Shown in pieces: positions 43,474 to 52,291 of a stretch of DNA of 64,000 nucleotides. The position numbers and the translations under genes are program-made. The stretch spans positions 1 to 64,000 of the forward strand of contig SUZO01000002.1 of the NCBI GenBank assembly GCA_015059805.1, written 5' to 3'. Numbering within the stretch: position 1 is the first letter of the stretch; each line of letters opens with the position of its first letter. The notes under the pieces are model-generated. The model was not told where the DNA came from and searched no databases. It saw nothing but the letters and a program-made list of their open reading frames with translations. The stretch comes from Rikenellaceae bacterium. Lineage in GTDB: Bacteria; Bacteroidota; Bacteroidia; Bacteroidales; Rikenellaceae.

Positions 43474-44586
43474 TTATTGCGATATTAAAATTCCCTCTAT
43501 CTCAACAAGTAGTTCACTACGACAAACATCAGCAACGGTATATAGAACTCTCAACTTCGGAAAAGTATGCTCAACCACCGTTTTAACCTGCTCATAATCC
43601 TCTGCACGCTTTATAAACACCTGAAGCTGAGCATACTCCAGCTCGTAAGGGGCGCAACCATATCGTGCCAAATTCTCTGGCGAGACAAGGTGTGCAATGT
43701 TCTCAATAGTCCTTATAGTCTGCATCGTTACCGACTCTGCATCAACACTCTGCTCGCCCCTAATAGCCGCCGTACCCGAAACAAAACAGCAAGCACCGCG
43801 GTTGGTCACAATAACCTTCGCACGCTCAAATTTCGGGGTGCTCTTCATCGCATCTACAGCATTGTCAATAAGCACCTTGTCAGAGTATATATGCGCCGCC
43901 ACCTGCAGTGGGTTATCAATCGGGTAGATACTGTTTTTTGACGACTTGAAGGCTACACACCCAACAATAATACCCCTGCCCGAAGCACCTATGCCCGTCG
44001 CCGCTGGGTAGCCACTCTGCCACGCCCCACCTCGGTAGTATATCGTGCGAGCATCATTAAACTCCTGATAGTTCTGCTTACCCTCTCGCTGCCCGACAAT
44101 ATCTCCGATATAGTTCCACTGGCGCACAATATCATCTACCGCAAATCCATGCGCCGACAATATGCTATCCAACTTACTAAAGACCTCCCAACTCTGCCAC
44201 CTCACACTCCTTGCAAAGTCAGAGGCTGGAATACCCTCAATAAAGAGTAGCGCCTCTTCGTCATCACAGACAGAACCATAACAGATGCCACGACTTTTAC
44301 TAATAGATACTCCACTACAACCCTCAAGGGTATAAATATCAATAGATACCCCACCTTGAGGTAGTAGATATTGAGGGATAAGAGTCACAGGCACTTGCCG
44401 ACCCAATAGTTCATAAATTGTTGATTTTAAGAGAGTAAGATGCTCATGATACTCCAGTTGTGCATCTACTCCACTGCAGACTACTCCACAGACACACTGA
44501 GGCGAGATACCATCCAGTAACTTTTTAATGTCAAAGTATGATGTCCCACCACTTGCGATAGTTGCAGAGTAAACTTTCAGTCCCAT
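43474..44586 (-). CDS. RidA/chorismatase-like protein (YjgF superfamily)
   Basis: 370 residues, no signal peptide. The C-terminal 120 residues have the RidA (YjgF) pattern: YELEYAQLQVFIKRAEDYEQVKTVVEHTF and LYTVADVCRSELLVEIEGILI. The middle (VRQWNYIGDIVGQREGKQNYQEFNDARTIYY, SGYPAATGIGASG) resembles the FkbO/Hyg5/XanB2 chorismatase group. Proteins of that group cut chorismate to hydroxybenzoates or dienediols, but activity here is only inferred. First gene of the tight four-gene operon with DUF1549/1553, DUF1501 and PPC genes. Confidence 0.72.
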   Translation of the reverse strand: MGLKVYSATIASGGTSYFDIKKLLDGISPQCVCGVVCSGVDAQLEYHEHLTLLKSTIYELLGRQVPVTLIPQYLLPQGGVSIDIYTLEGCSGVSISKSRGICYGSVCDDEEALLFIEGIPASDFARSVRWQSWEVFSKLDSILSAHGFAVDDIVRQWNYIGDIVGQREGKQNYQEFNDARTIYYRGGAWQSGYPAATGIGASGRGIIVGCVAFKSSKNSIYPIDNPLQVAAHIYSDKVLIDNAVDAMKSTPKFERAKVIVTNRGACCFVSGTAAIRGEQSVDAESVTMQTIRTIENIAHLVSPENLARYGCAPYELEYAQLQVFIKRAEDYEQVKTVVEHTFPKLRVLYTVADVCRSELLVEIEGILISQ

Positions 44587-44650
44587 AATTTATACAGTCT
44601 CTCTTTTATAGATAAAAGTACAACCAAAAAGTTAAATCTCAAAACGTTTT

Positions 44651-44683
44651 TTTGCAGCGTTTGCATAAAAATCACTATCTTTA
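44651..44683 (+). promoter_or_regulatory. Promoter of the epimerase-like gene
   Basis: TTTG (44651-44654), 21 bp, TATCTTTA (44676-44683), one base off the consensus; 20 bp before the ATG. Confidence 0.55.
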
Positions 44684-44703
44684 CAAAAAAAACTAAAGAG
44701 ACA

Positions 44704-45342
44704 ATGAAAGTGATTCTTACAGGAGCAACAGGATATGTCGGCGAGGGTGTGCTACTTGTCTGCCTCAAAAGAGCGGATATTGAGAAGGTGCTTAGCGTAA
44801 GCCGCCGCCCTTGTGGCATCTTACATCCAAAACTTGAGGAGTATATCGTAGCGGACTTTATGAGCTTGCCAACAGACGACCCGAAACTGCAGGGCTATGA
44901 TGCCTGTTTCTTCTGCGCGGGCAAGAGCAATATCGGTATGTCGCGTGAAGATTTCTACCACCTCTCATACCAGATTACAATGCACTTCGCCAAGGCTATA
45001 GGTCCAAAGCCCAACATCACCTTTATCTATGTCAGTGGTGCTGGCACAAGCGAACACTCCCGCCAATTCTGGTCACAAACAAAGGCAAAGACAGAGCGCG
45101 AGCTGAACCAACTACCCTTCAAAGCCGCCTTCGGCTTCCGCCCCGCAGGTATCAAGCCCGCCAAAGGTCAAAAACGACTGCAGGGCTGGGGCAAATACCA
45201 CTGGCTCTTCACCTGGATACCTGGCTTCTCAAACAGCGTTGAGCAGATTACCATTGCGATGATAAACTGCACAAAACATGGCTATAACAACCGCATTATC
45301 AACGTCAAAGATATTGACATGCTGTCAAAATTGTGCAAATAA
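44704..45342 (+). CDS. NAD(P)-binding epimerase/dehydratase-like protein (atypical SDR)
   Basis: Short-chain-dehydrogenase-like Rossmann protein of 212 residues. Nucleotide-binding motif VILTGATGYVGEGVLLVCLKR; then VSRRPCG, YDACFFCAGKS and FIYVSGAGTSE. The C-terminal substrate domain is short, as in NmrA-like or atypical SDRs. Substrate unknown. Divergent from the RidA-like operon. Confidence 0.87.
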   Translation: MKVILTGATGYVGEGVLLVCLKRADIEKVLSVSRRPCGILHPKLEEYIVADFMSLPTDDPKLQGYDACFFCAGKSNIGMSREDFYHLSYQITMHFAKAIGPKPNITFIYVSGAGTSEHSRQFWSQTKAKTERELNQLPFKAAFGFRPAGIKPAKGQKRLQGWGKYHWLFTWIPGFSNSVEQITIAMINCTKHGYNNRIINVKDIDMLSKLCK

Positions 45343-45429
45343 TACCTACCACCGACCTTTGCACTACCGAAACACAAGTTCCCCTCACAGGAGGGGGGGG
45401 GAGGAGATTGAAGTAGGTAACATAGGCTA

Positions 45430-45605
45430 CCAGGATTGACGGCGCGAGCGCCGCCATCCTGGGGCGCCGCTGACATTTGCAGGCTAAGTTTAGCGACCAC
45501 AGTGCTACGCACCTATTTTTTTGTGCTTCACCGCCCTTAAGAACAAGTTCTACGGGGGTAAGCACAAAAAAACCTCTGCCTTTCAGCAGAGGTCGCTAAA
45601 CTTAG
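45430..45605. repeat. GC-rich hairpin and nested inverted repeats next to tRNA-Gln
   Basis: Hairpin CCAGGAT..CGGCGC / GCGCCG..ATCCTGG at 45430-45462. Outer arms CTAAGTTTAGCGACC (45484-45498) and its complement (45591-45605), 15 bp perfect, enclose inner arms TTTTTTTGTGCTT (45516-45528) and complement (45560-45572). A 13-nt piece GGCTACCAGGATT at 45425-45437 repeats the 3' end of the tRNA-Gln gene. A G9 run lies just before (45393-45401). Confidence 0.65.
45566..45592 (-). terminator. Terminator of tRNA-Gln
   Basis: Minus-strand stem CCTCTGC / GCAGAGG with loop TGAAAG, followed by seven T; 20 bp after the tRNA. Confidence 0.88.
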
Positions 45606-45611
45606 TCTGAG

Positions 45612-45682
45612 TTGGGCTACCAGGATTCGAACCTAGAATGACAGGACCAGAATCTGTAGTGTTACCATTACACCATAGCCCA
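45612..45682 (-). tRNA. tRNA-Gln (anticodon CTG)
   Basis: 71 nt on the minus strand: acceptor TGGGCTA/TAGCCCA, anticodon loop TTCTGGT giving CTG (reads CAG), T arm with GGTTCGAATCC. CCA is not encoded. Confidence 0.94.
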
Positions 45683-45743
45683 ATTGCGAGGGCAAAAGTA
45701 CAACATTTTTTTTCTTTTACAAAGTTTTTTCAAAAAAAAGTGC

Positions 45744-45751
45744 TATTTTTG
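45744..45751 (+). promoter_or_regulatory. -7 element of the nucleoside permease gene
   Basis: TATTTTTG fits TAnnTTTG, 42 bp before the ATG. No clean -33. Confidence 0.45.
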
Positions 45752-45793
45752 TTAAACTTTTTTTTGGAAATAACTATTTAACACTCTTTTATT

Positions 45794-47053
45794 ATGAATA
45801 TCAAACTTCGTTTGACGGTTATGAACTTCCTACAGTTCGCCGTGTGGGGCTCATATCTAACATCTATGGGTACATACCTTTATGGTATTGGTCTATCTGA
45901 GAACATCGGTATATTCTACGCTATGCAGGGTATTGTGTCGCTCTTTATGCCGGCACTGATAGGCATTGTCGCTGACCGATGGATTCAGGCACAGAAGTTA
46001 CTTGGTATATGTCATCTGATAGCTGCATCTTTTATGGTGGCAACTGGCTACTACGCGCTTTCAACTCCGCAGGTTGAGTTTGCGCCGCTATTTACACTCT
46101 ACTCTCTCAGCGTGGCGTTCTACATGCCAACTTTGGGATTGAGCAACTCGGTTGCCTACTCTGGTCTTAGTGGTGCGGGGCTTGATACGGTAAAGCACTT
46201 CCCACCAATTCGTGTATGGGGAACTATCGGTTTTATCTGTGCAATGTGGTGCTGCGACCTATCAGGTTTCCAGGCAACAGCTTGGCAGTTTATTCAGAGT
46301 GCAATTATCGGCGTTGTGTTAGGACTCTACGCCTTTACAATGCCTCAGTGCCCTACTAACAAGGGTGGCAATAAGAAGTCGCTTGTAGAGGCGTTAGGTC
46401 TCAATGCCTTTGCCCTCTTTAAGCAGAAGAAGATGGCGCTATTTTTCATCTTCTCAATTCTGCTGGGTGTATCGCTTCAGATTACTAACGGTTTTGCCAA
46501 TCCATTTATCTCTGACTTTGGTCAGGTGGCAGAGTACGCCAACACCTTTGGCGTTAAGCATGCCAATATTCTTATCTCACTCTCGCAGGTATCTGAGACC
46601 CTCTGCATCCTGCTTATTCCATTCTGCCTCAAGCGTTTTGGTATTAAGAAGGTGATGCTGATGGCTATGTTTGCGTGGGTGCTTCGCTTTGGATTGTTCG
46701 GTCTTGGTAACCCAGGTGCAGGGGTGTGGATGTTCCTGCTCTCAATGATTGTCTACGGTGTGGCATTTGACTTCTTTAATGTCTCTGGTTCACTGTTCGT
46801 TGATAAGGAGACCGACGAGAGCCTCCGCTCATCAGCGCAGGGTCTGTTTATCATGATGACAAACGGTATCGGTGCTACTATCGGAACACTTGGCGCTCAG
46901 CAGGTTATCAACCACTTTGTGGGTGAGAATATGGGCGTAGCTCGCATGGAGGGCTGGTCGCACTCATGGCTTATATTTGCGGCATACGCGCTTGTTGTGG
47001 CGCTACTCTTTGCCGTAGTATTCAAATATAAGCACCAGCCAGAGAAGGAGTAG
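45794..47053 (+). CDS. NupG-family nucleoside permease (MFS)
   Basis: Inner-membrane proton-coupled nucleoside transporter with about 12 membrane helices in 419 residues. The start IKLRLTVMNFLQFAVWGSYLTSMGTYL and MQGIVSLFMPALIGIVADRWIQAQKLLG are typical of NHS/NupG proteins, as is FNVSGSLFVDKETDESLRSSAQGLFIMMTNGIGATIG. Followed 20 bp later by the ketopantoate-reductase-like gene. Confidence 0.93.
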   Translation: MNIKLRLTVMNFLQFAVWGSYLTSMGTYLYGIGLSENIGIFYAMQGIVSLFMPALIGIVADRWIQAQKLLGICHLIAASFMVATGYYALSTPQVEFAPLFTLYSLSVAFYMPTLGLSNSVAYSGLSGAGLDTVKHFPPIRVWGTIGFICAMWCCDLSGFQATAWQFIQSAIIGVVLGLYAFTMPQCPTNKGGNKKSLVEALGLNAFALFKQKKMALFFIFSILLGVSLQITNGFANPFISDFGQVAEYANTFGVKHANILISLSQVSETLCILLIPFCLKRFGIKKVMLMAMFAWVLRFGLFGLGNPGAGVWMFLLSMIVYGVAFDFFNVSGSLFVDKETDESLRSSAQGLFIMMTNGIGATIGTLGAQQVINHFVGENMGVARMEGWSHSWLIFAAYALVVALLFAVVFKYKHQPEKE

Positions 47054-47073
47054 CATTTAGGAGAGAGGTAGCT

Positions 47074-48078
47074 ATGAGAGTTGCAATTTACGGAGCAGGC
47101 TCACTGGGGACAATCTTAGGAGCCTACATTAGCAAGGGTGGCGTAGATATTGAGTTAATAAACCGCAACAAGGCTCACATTGAGGCGCTCAAAAACAACG
47201 GAGCGCACGTTGTGGGTACTGTAGAGTTCACCCAGAGGGTTAATGCCTACACGCCCGACAAGATGAGCGGGGTCTACGACATAATCTTTCTGATGACTAA
47301 GCAGCAGCATAATGCCGAGGTGGTCAATATGCTCAAAGATTATCTTGCTGCGGATGGTGCTATCGTAACCTTCCAGAATGGACTGCCAGAGGTGCAGATT
47401 GCCCAGATTGTGGGTGCAGAGCGTGTTTTGGGCTGCGCTGTAGCGTGGGGAGCAACCCTCAGAGAGCCTGGAGTGTGTGAGCTTACAAGTAGCCCCGATG
47501 CACTATCATTCTCACTGGGCGCACTCTCAGAGCAGGGGAGCAGACACATCGCTAAGGTAAAGCAGCTACTTGAGCTGATGGGCAAGGTAGAGGTTGAGCA
47601 GAACTTTATCGGCACACGCTGGAGCAAGCTGCTCATAAACGCCTCCTTCTCAGGTATGAGCGCAGTACTTGGAACGACATTTGGTGGTGCAGCGTCGGAC
47701 AAAAAGTCTCGCTGTATTGTGCAAGCGATTATCAAAGAGTGCATTGATGTCTGCAAGGCTGGCGGCATCCGTATAGAGCCGGTGCAGGGCAAGGATATTG
47801 TCAAACTGTTAGACTACAATAACGCTCTGAAGCGCGCCTTCTCACTCTTTATCATCCCGATAGCTATCCGCAAGCACGCCAAGCTTAAGGCGAGCATGCT
47901 GCAAGATATTGAGAAGGGAAAACTCACAGAGGTAGATGCTATCAATGGCGCTGTGTCGGCATTTGGTCGCACCGTAGGCTGCCCAACACCGATGAATGAC
48001 CGTGTGGTGGAGATTATTCACCGCATTGAGCAGGGGGAGCTAAGACCAAGTTTTGATAATTTACGCCTATTTGAGTAG
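47074..48078 (+). CDS. panE: Ketopantoate reductase family protein
   Basis: NADPH-dependent reductase of the ApbA/PanE family; PanE makes pantoate for coenzyme A. N-terminal VAIYGAGSLGTILGAYISKGG binds NADPH; TKQQHNAEVV, TFQNGLPEVQIAQIVGAERVLG and the C-terminal LRAS-like KLKASMLQDIEKGKLTEVDAINGAV with PTPMNDRV give the family active-site pattern (Lys near LLINASFSG, Glu in TEVDAINGAV). Paralogues with other substrates exist, so the symbol is probable rather than certain. It ends one base before the converging hydrolase gene. Confidence 0.82.
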   Translation: MRVAIYGAGSLGTILGAYISKGGVDIELINRNKAHIEALKNNGAHVVGTVEFTQRVNAYTPDKMSGVYDIIFLMTKQQHNAEVVNMLKDYLAADGAIVTFQNGLPEVQIAQIVGAERVLGCAVAWGATLREPGVCELTSSPDALSFSLGALSEQGSRHIAKVKQLLELMGKVEVEQNFIGTRWSKLLINASFSGMSAVLGTTFGGAASDKKSRCIVQAIIKECIDVCKAGGIRIEPVQGKDIVKLLDYNNALKRAFSLFIIPIAIRKHAKLKASMLQDIEKGKLTEVDAINGAVSAFGRTVGCPTPMNDRVVEIIHRIEQGELRPSFDNLRLFE

Positions 48079-48876
48079 TTACAGACCAACAAAAGAGAGC
48101 AAAGCCTGAGCGCACTGTTGTGGCTGCTCAATAAAACTCATGTGACCTGAGTTATCCATCCACACCACTTTGGCTTGTGGGTGAGCCTCGGCTATGGACT
48201 GAGCTACAGCTTCGGGGATATACTCATCCTTGCGACCAAAGATAAAGAGCTGCGGCACAGAGAGTTGTCGGAGCATATCATTCTGATCCTTACGACTCAT
48301 CATACCGCCAAGCAGTGCCACAATGCCATCATCCTCAGTCATGTGCACAATCTCCTCAAGGTCCTCAATAACATCTTTGCATCTCGCGCGATTATCTGCA
48401 GCAAATCCCGCCCCTGGGGCTGTATGTGCTAATAGCTCCTTTTTGCCAGACTTTACAAGAGCTATTTCGCGCTCGCGGTTCTTGCGTTTCTCCTCGCTAT
48501 CTGGATTAGGCGTTGAGTGGAGTAGTACCACACCCTCCACCTGCTCAGGATGCCTTTCACAGAGGGCAAGAGCGACATATCCACCCATAGAGTGACCGAC
48601 AATATAGGCACTTTCAATACCCAATGCCTTAAGCGCAGCTGATACGACGTCTGCAAGATAGTCCATCGTGTGAACGCTACCCTTGACTTCAGAGATTCCA
48701 TGCCCTGGAAGGTCGAGCGTTATAACTCGCACACTCTTGTATATCAGCGGGATAAACTCCTCCCAGACCAACATACTCTCTAAATATCCGTGCAGTAAAA
48801 CTACACACTTCTCACCCTTCTCAGAGTCACATAAGTGTAGGGCTGTGTCGCCCGCCATTATAAATTTTTCAACCAT
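48079..48876 (-). CDS. Alpha/beta hydrolase
   Basis: Cytoplasmic alpha/beta hydrolase of 265 residues. Oxyanion motif [16 protein letters not shown], nucleophile elbow [13 protein letters not shown], an acid at [10 protein letters not shown] and the histidine in [12 protein letters not shown]. Substrate unknown. The stop codon abuts that of the converging ketopantoate reductase gene. Confidence 0.92.
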   Translation of the reverse strand: MVEKFIMAGDTALHLCDSEKGEKCVVLLHGYLESMLVWEEFIPLIYKSVRVITLDLPGHGISEVKGSVHTMDYLADVVSAALKALGIESAYIVGHSMGGYVALALCERHPEQVEGVVLLHSTPNPDSEEKRKNREREIALVKSGKKELLAHTAPGAGFAADNRARCKDVIEDLEEIVHMTEDDGIVALLGGMMSRKDQNDMLRQLSVPQLFIFGRKDEYIPEAVAQSIAEAHPQAKVVWMDNSGHMSFIEQPQQCAQALLSFVGL

Positions 48877-48903
48877 AATTCTCTAAAATCGTAAACAACG
48901 ACT

Positions 48904-48931
48904 CAAAATTACAAAAAAAATCGTAACTTTG
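48904..48931. promoter_or_regulatory. Divergent -7 elements, hydrolase and dapF
   Basis: Minus-strand TAATTTTG (48904-48911) for the hydrolase, plus-strand TAACTTTG (48924-48931) for dapF, 29 bp before its ATG. Confidence 0.55.
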
Positions 48932-48959
48932 AACGATTTATATAGACTTTGCAAGCACA

Positions 48960-49898
48960 ATGAAGATTAACTACATAAAGTGTCACGGCTCAGGCAACGA
49001 GTTTGTAATGATAGACTCTACTGTGCAGGTGGTAGATGATACTCTGCTACCGATACTCTCTAAGGCTGTATGCGACAGAGAGTTAGGTATTGGTGCTGAC
49101 GGCATTCTGCTACTGGTGCAGAATGCTGAGGGTCTATATGGCATGCGAATGTTCAACCCCGATGGCTCGGAGGCTGAGATGTGTGGCAATGGCATCCGTT
49201 GCATCGCCCGCCTTGCGGAGCAGTATGTCGGTTGTAGCCACTTTGACCTCACCTCTGGTGGGAAAGTCTACCCTACGGCTCGCTATGCTCCAATTTATGG
49301 AGATATTCCAACATACGGCGTTGAGATTGGGGCCAATCTACTGAGCAAAGACTTTGCCTTTATCCCTGCCGAGCAGAGTGGCTTTATTAACGGCATTATT
49401 GAGCCGCTACATCCGACACTGCACTGGACAGCTATATCAGTAGGCAATCCACATATTATCGCTGTGGTTAATACTATAGACATCACCCTGCTTGAGCAGC
49501 TTGGTGAGCGAGTAAAGACTCTCCACAACACATTCCCTAACGGTGTGAATATCAGTATGGTAGAGCTTCGTGATAAGAATAGGATTTTTGTTACGACCTT
49601 TGAGCGCGGTGCGGGCATAACCCCATCATGTGGAACGGCAATGACCAGCTCGGCAACGGCTATGGCTCTGCAGGGACTCTGTGACTATGGTGTAGAGATT
49701 GTTGTTGAGAATCGCGGAGGTATGGTGCGCTGCCTTTGCTCAAACGAGCATGGGCCGAAAACGACCCTTATTGGAAATGCGAGCTATACAGAGCGTGGCG
49801 AGATTGACTTTGACGGCAAAACTTTTGCATTCCGTTGTTGTGGTGTTATGGGTGACGAGATAGAGGCGTGGAACTCATTTTTACAGAGTAGAGAGTAG
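48960..49898 (+). CDS. dapF: Diaminopimelate epimerase
   Basis: Converts LL- to meso-diaminopimelate for lysine and peptidoglycan synthesis. The two catalytic cysteines are Cys75 in AEMCGNGIRC and Cys224 in ITPSCGTAMTS; the start YIKCHGSGNEFVMID is typical. 312 residues, somewhat longer than E. coli DapF. It ends 2 bp before the TamA-like gene. Confidence 0.97.
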   Translation: MKINYIKCHGSGNEFVMIDSTVQVVDDTLLPILSKAVCDRELGIGADGILLLVQNAEGLYGMRMFNPDGSEAEMCGNGIRCIARLAEQYVGCSHFDLTSGGKVYPTARYAPIYGDIPTYGVEIGANLLSKDFAFIPAEQSGFINGIIEPLHPTLHWTAISVGNPHIIAVVNTIDITLLEQLGERVKTLHNTFPNGVNISMVELRDKNRIFVTTFERGAGITPSCGTAMTSSATAMALQGLCDYGVEIVVENRGGMVRCLCSNEHGPKTTLIGNASYTERGEIDFDGKTFAFRCCGVMGDEIEAWNSFLQSRE

Positions 49899-49900
49899 TA

Positions 49901-52276
49901 ATGAAGCGAATGGTTGCATATCTTTTGACATTTTTGGCGGCGATAGCTCTATCGTCGTGCAATGTTACGCGCAACCTTCCTGAGGATAGCTACCTACTGC
50001 AACGAGTGTTGGTGCAGACCGACAGCGAGGCTGAGCGCGAGCAGCGCATAACCTCAGAGGATGTCTACAAATATATCCGCCAAACTCCAAACAAGCACTT
50101 CCTGGGCACAAACTTCTACGTCGAGGTCTACAACCTTGCCAACCCCGAGAAGGATAACTGGTGGAACAACCTCAAGCGCCGCATCGGCGAGGAGCCGGTA
50201 CTGTTTGATATGAATCAGACCGAGAAGTCGGCTGAGAACCTGAAGATATACCTTGACTCGCGTGGTTACTTCTCCTCAAATGTCGCCTATAGCATTGATA
50301 CGACCTACCGTCGCAAGAGGGCGAAGGTTATCTACTCCCTAAAGCAGGGCAAACCATACATTATTGACAACATAAAGTATGAATTTAGGGATCGCTTCCT
50401 TGAGCCTATCCTACTACCAGATAGCGTTAATCGCCTGATACATAGTGGCGACATCTTCAACATTGCCACCCTGGATGCCGAGCGCGAGCGTATAGCAGCA
50501 CTGCTTAAAAACCGAGGTTACTACGACTTCTCGGTAAACAATATCTCATATATTGCCGACACGCTTAATGAGCCATATCGCGTAGCGCTGACGATGATTG
50601 TAAAGCAGAAGTTGGCTGGCTACACCCCTCGTGGTGAGGCTATTTATGACAATAATGCCGTCTATCGTCTGCGAAATATAGAGGTCGTTCCAGGTTATAA
50701 CGCTGTGAAGGATAAGGGCGAGGAGAATTATATGTTTAGCTTTGACACAACGACCTATAATGGTCTAACTATCCTCTTTGACGGCAAACGTCCATATATC
50801 CGCCCTAAGGTACTGCGCCCAGCGCTGCCACTATACTCTGGTGCGATATACAACCACTCCCATGTGCAACGAACATACAACAACCTGTTGCAGATGGGAT
50901 TTAAGAGTGCGCGAGTCTCTTTTAGCGAGCTATCTGACTCACTGTATAAACATAAGAACTACCTGACCTATGTCGGAGGCTCAGATTCGGTACTACTGAA
51001 CTACACCCGTGAGAGATATTTGGATTGCAAGATTCTCTGCACTCCATCACTCAAGCAGAGCCTTAAGGCAGAGCTTGAAGGCTCTACCACCTCAAGCTTT
51101 TATGGCGTAAAGGCTACGTTAGGATACCAAAATAGAAATATCTTCCGCGGTGCTGAGATGCTTGAGCTTACAGGTACTGTGGGTTATGAGTATATGAAGG
51201 CTCCCGATGCCCTACGCCGTAGCGCTATAGAGTTTGGACTCTCGGCAGGACTCTCCTTCCCACGCTTTCTATTCTTCCGCACCTCAGGTTTAAGCCCTCT
51301 CACCGCTCCAAAGACGCGCTTTGAGGTCTCTTATAACCATCAGAATAGACCATACTACCGCCGCGACTTGTCAAGTATTATCTGGTCCTACTCTTGGCGC
51401 AATATGCAGAACTCATCGTTTGTTGTGCGCCCGATAAGTATCAACTGGGTTAATGTGGGCTATATCAACCAAGATTACTTCAACTCGTTGCAGAATGAGT
51501 ACCTAAAGCGAAGCTACGAGTCACAACTTATCGTTGGACTCTCAGGCTCGTATACATACAACAACCCTCGCGCAGAGAGTTCACTCAACCAGACCCTTGT
51601 GCGCGTGAATGGAGAGGTGGCAGGAAATACTGTAGATGGGTTGATGCACCTCTTCTCAAAGCCAGTAGCGGGACAGGACTACTACAACTTCCTCGGCATC
51701 CGCTACTCACAGTACTTCCGCGTAGATATTAACGCCTCGCAGCGCGTAATGTTAGGCGAGAAGAGCGCCTTTGCAGCACGCCTATATGCAGGTTTTGGTG
51801 TGGCGTATGGAAACTCTCAGGCTATACCATTTGACCGTATGTTCTACTCTGGCGGTAGCAACAGCATGCGAGGTTGGGCGCCACGTACTTTGGGTCCAGG
51901 CTCAAGTCCACTGCCTGAGAATGTGGTCTATCCAACCCAGCTGGGAGATATGAAACTTGAGGCAAATATTGAGTTCCGATTCCCGATATGGGGTATGTTC
52001 CATGGCGCGACATTCTTTGATGTTGGAAATATTTGGTATATGGGGCGTGATGGTGTAGAGTACCCCGACAGTTCAGTGTTCCACTTTAAGGATTTCTATA
52101 AACAGTTAGGCTTCAATACTGGTATCGGTATTCGCCTTGATATTAAATTTGCCATACTCCGTCTGGATTGGGGTATACAGCTACACAACCCTAACAAGCC
52201 AGCTGGAGAGCGGTGGATTCACAACTTCAAGTGGAAAAATACCTCGCTCAACTTCGGCGTAGGTTACCCATTCTAA
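49901..52276 (+). CDS. BamA/TamA-family outer-membrane protein
   Basis: Omp85-superfamily protein (791 residues). A lipoprotein-like signal (LLTFLAAIALSSCNVTRNLPEDSYLL) is followed by POTRA-type repeats (LKIYLDSRGYFSSNVAYSIDTTYRRKRAKVIYSLKQGKPYIIDNI and IAALLKNRGYYDFSVNNISY). The C-terminal barrel carries FYSGGSNSMRGWAPRTLGPG, the conserved RGW/RGF lid motif. Likely helps insert or export outer-membrane proteins; distinct from the essential BamA, which is usually linked with other genes. Lies between dapF and dxs. Confidence 0.92.
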   Translation: MKRMVAYLLTFLAAIALSSCNVTRNLPEDSYLLQRVLVQTDSEAEREQRITSEDVYKYIRQTPNKHFLGTNFYVEVYNLANPEKDNWWNNLKRRIGEEPVLFDMNQTEKSAENLKIYLDSRGYFSSNVAYSIDTTYRRKRAKVIYSLKQGKPYIIDNIKYEFRDRFLEPILLPDSVNRLIHSGDIFNIATLDAERERIAALLKNRGYYDFSVNNISYIADTLNEPYRVALTMIVKQKLAGYTPRGEAIYDNNAVYRLRNIEVVPGYNAVKDKGEENYMFSFDTTTYNGLTILFDGKRPYIRPKVLRPALPLYSGAIYNHSHVQRTYNNLLQMGFKSARVSFSELSDSLYKHKNYLTYVGGSDSVLLNYTRERYLDCKILCTPSLKQSLKAELEGSTTSSFYGVKATLGYQNRNIFRGAEMLELTGTVGYEYMKAPDALRRSAIEFGLSAGLSFPRFLFFRTSGLSPLTAPKTRFEVSYNHQNRPYYRRDLSSIIWSYSWRNMQNSSFVVRPISINWVNVGYINQDYFNSLQNEYLKRSYESQLIVGLSGSYTYNNPRAESSLNQTLVRVNGEVAGNTVDGLMHLFSKPVAGQDYYNFLGIRYSQYFRVDINASQRVMLGEKSAFAARLYAGFGVAYGNSQAIPFDRMFYSGGSNSMRGWAPRTLGPGSSPLPENVVYPTQLGDMKLEANIEFRFPIWGMFHGATFFDVGNIWYMGRDGVEYPDSSVFHFKDFYKQLGFNTGIGIRLDIKFAILRLDWGIQLHNPNKPAGERWIHNFKWKNTSLNFGVGYPF

Positions 52277-52291
52277 CAATAAATAGATGCT

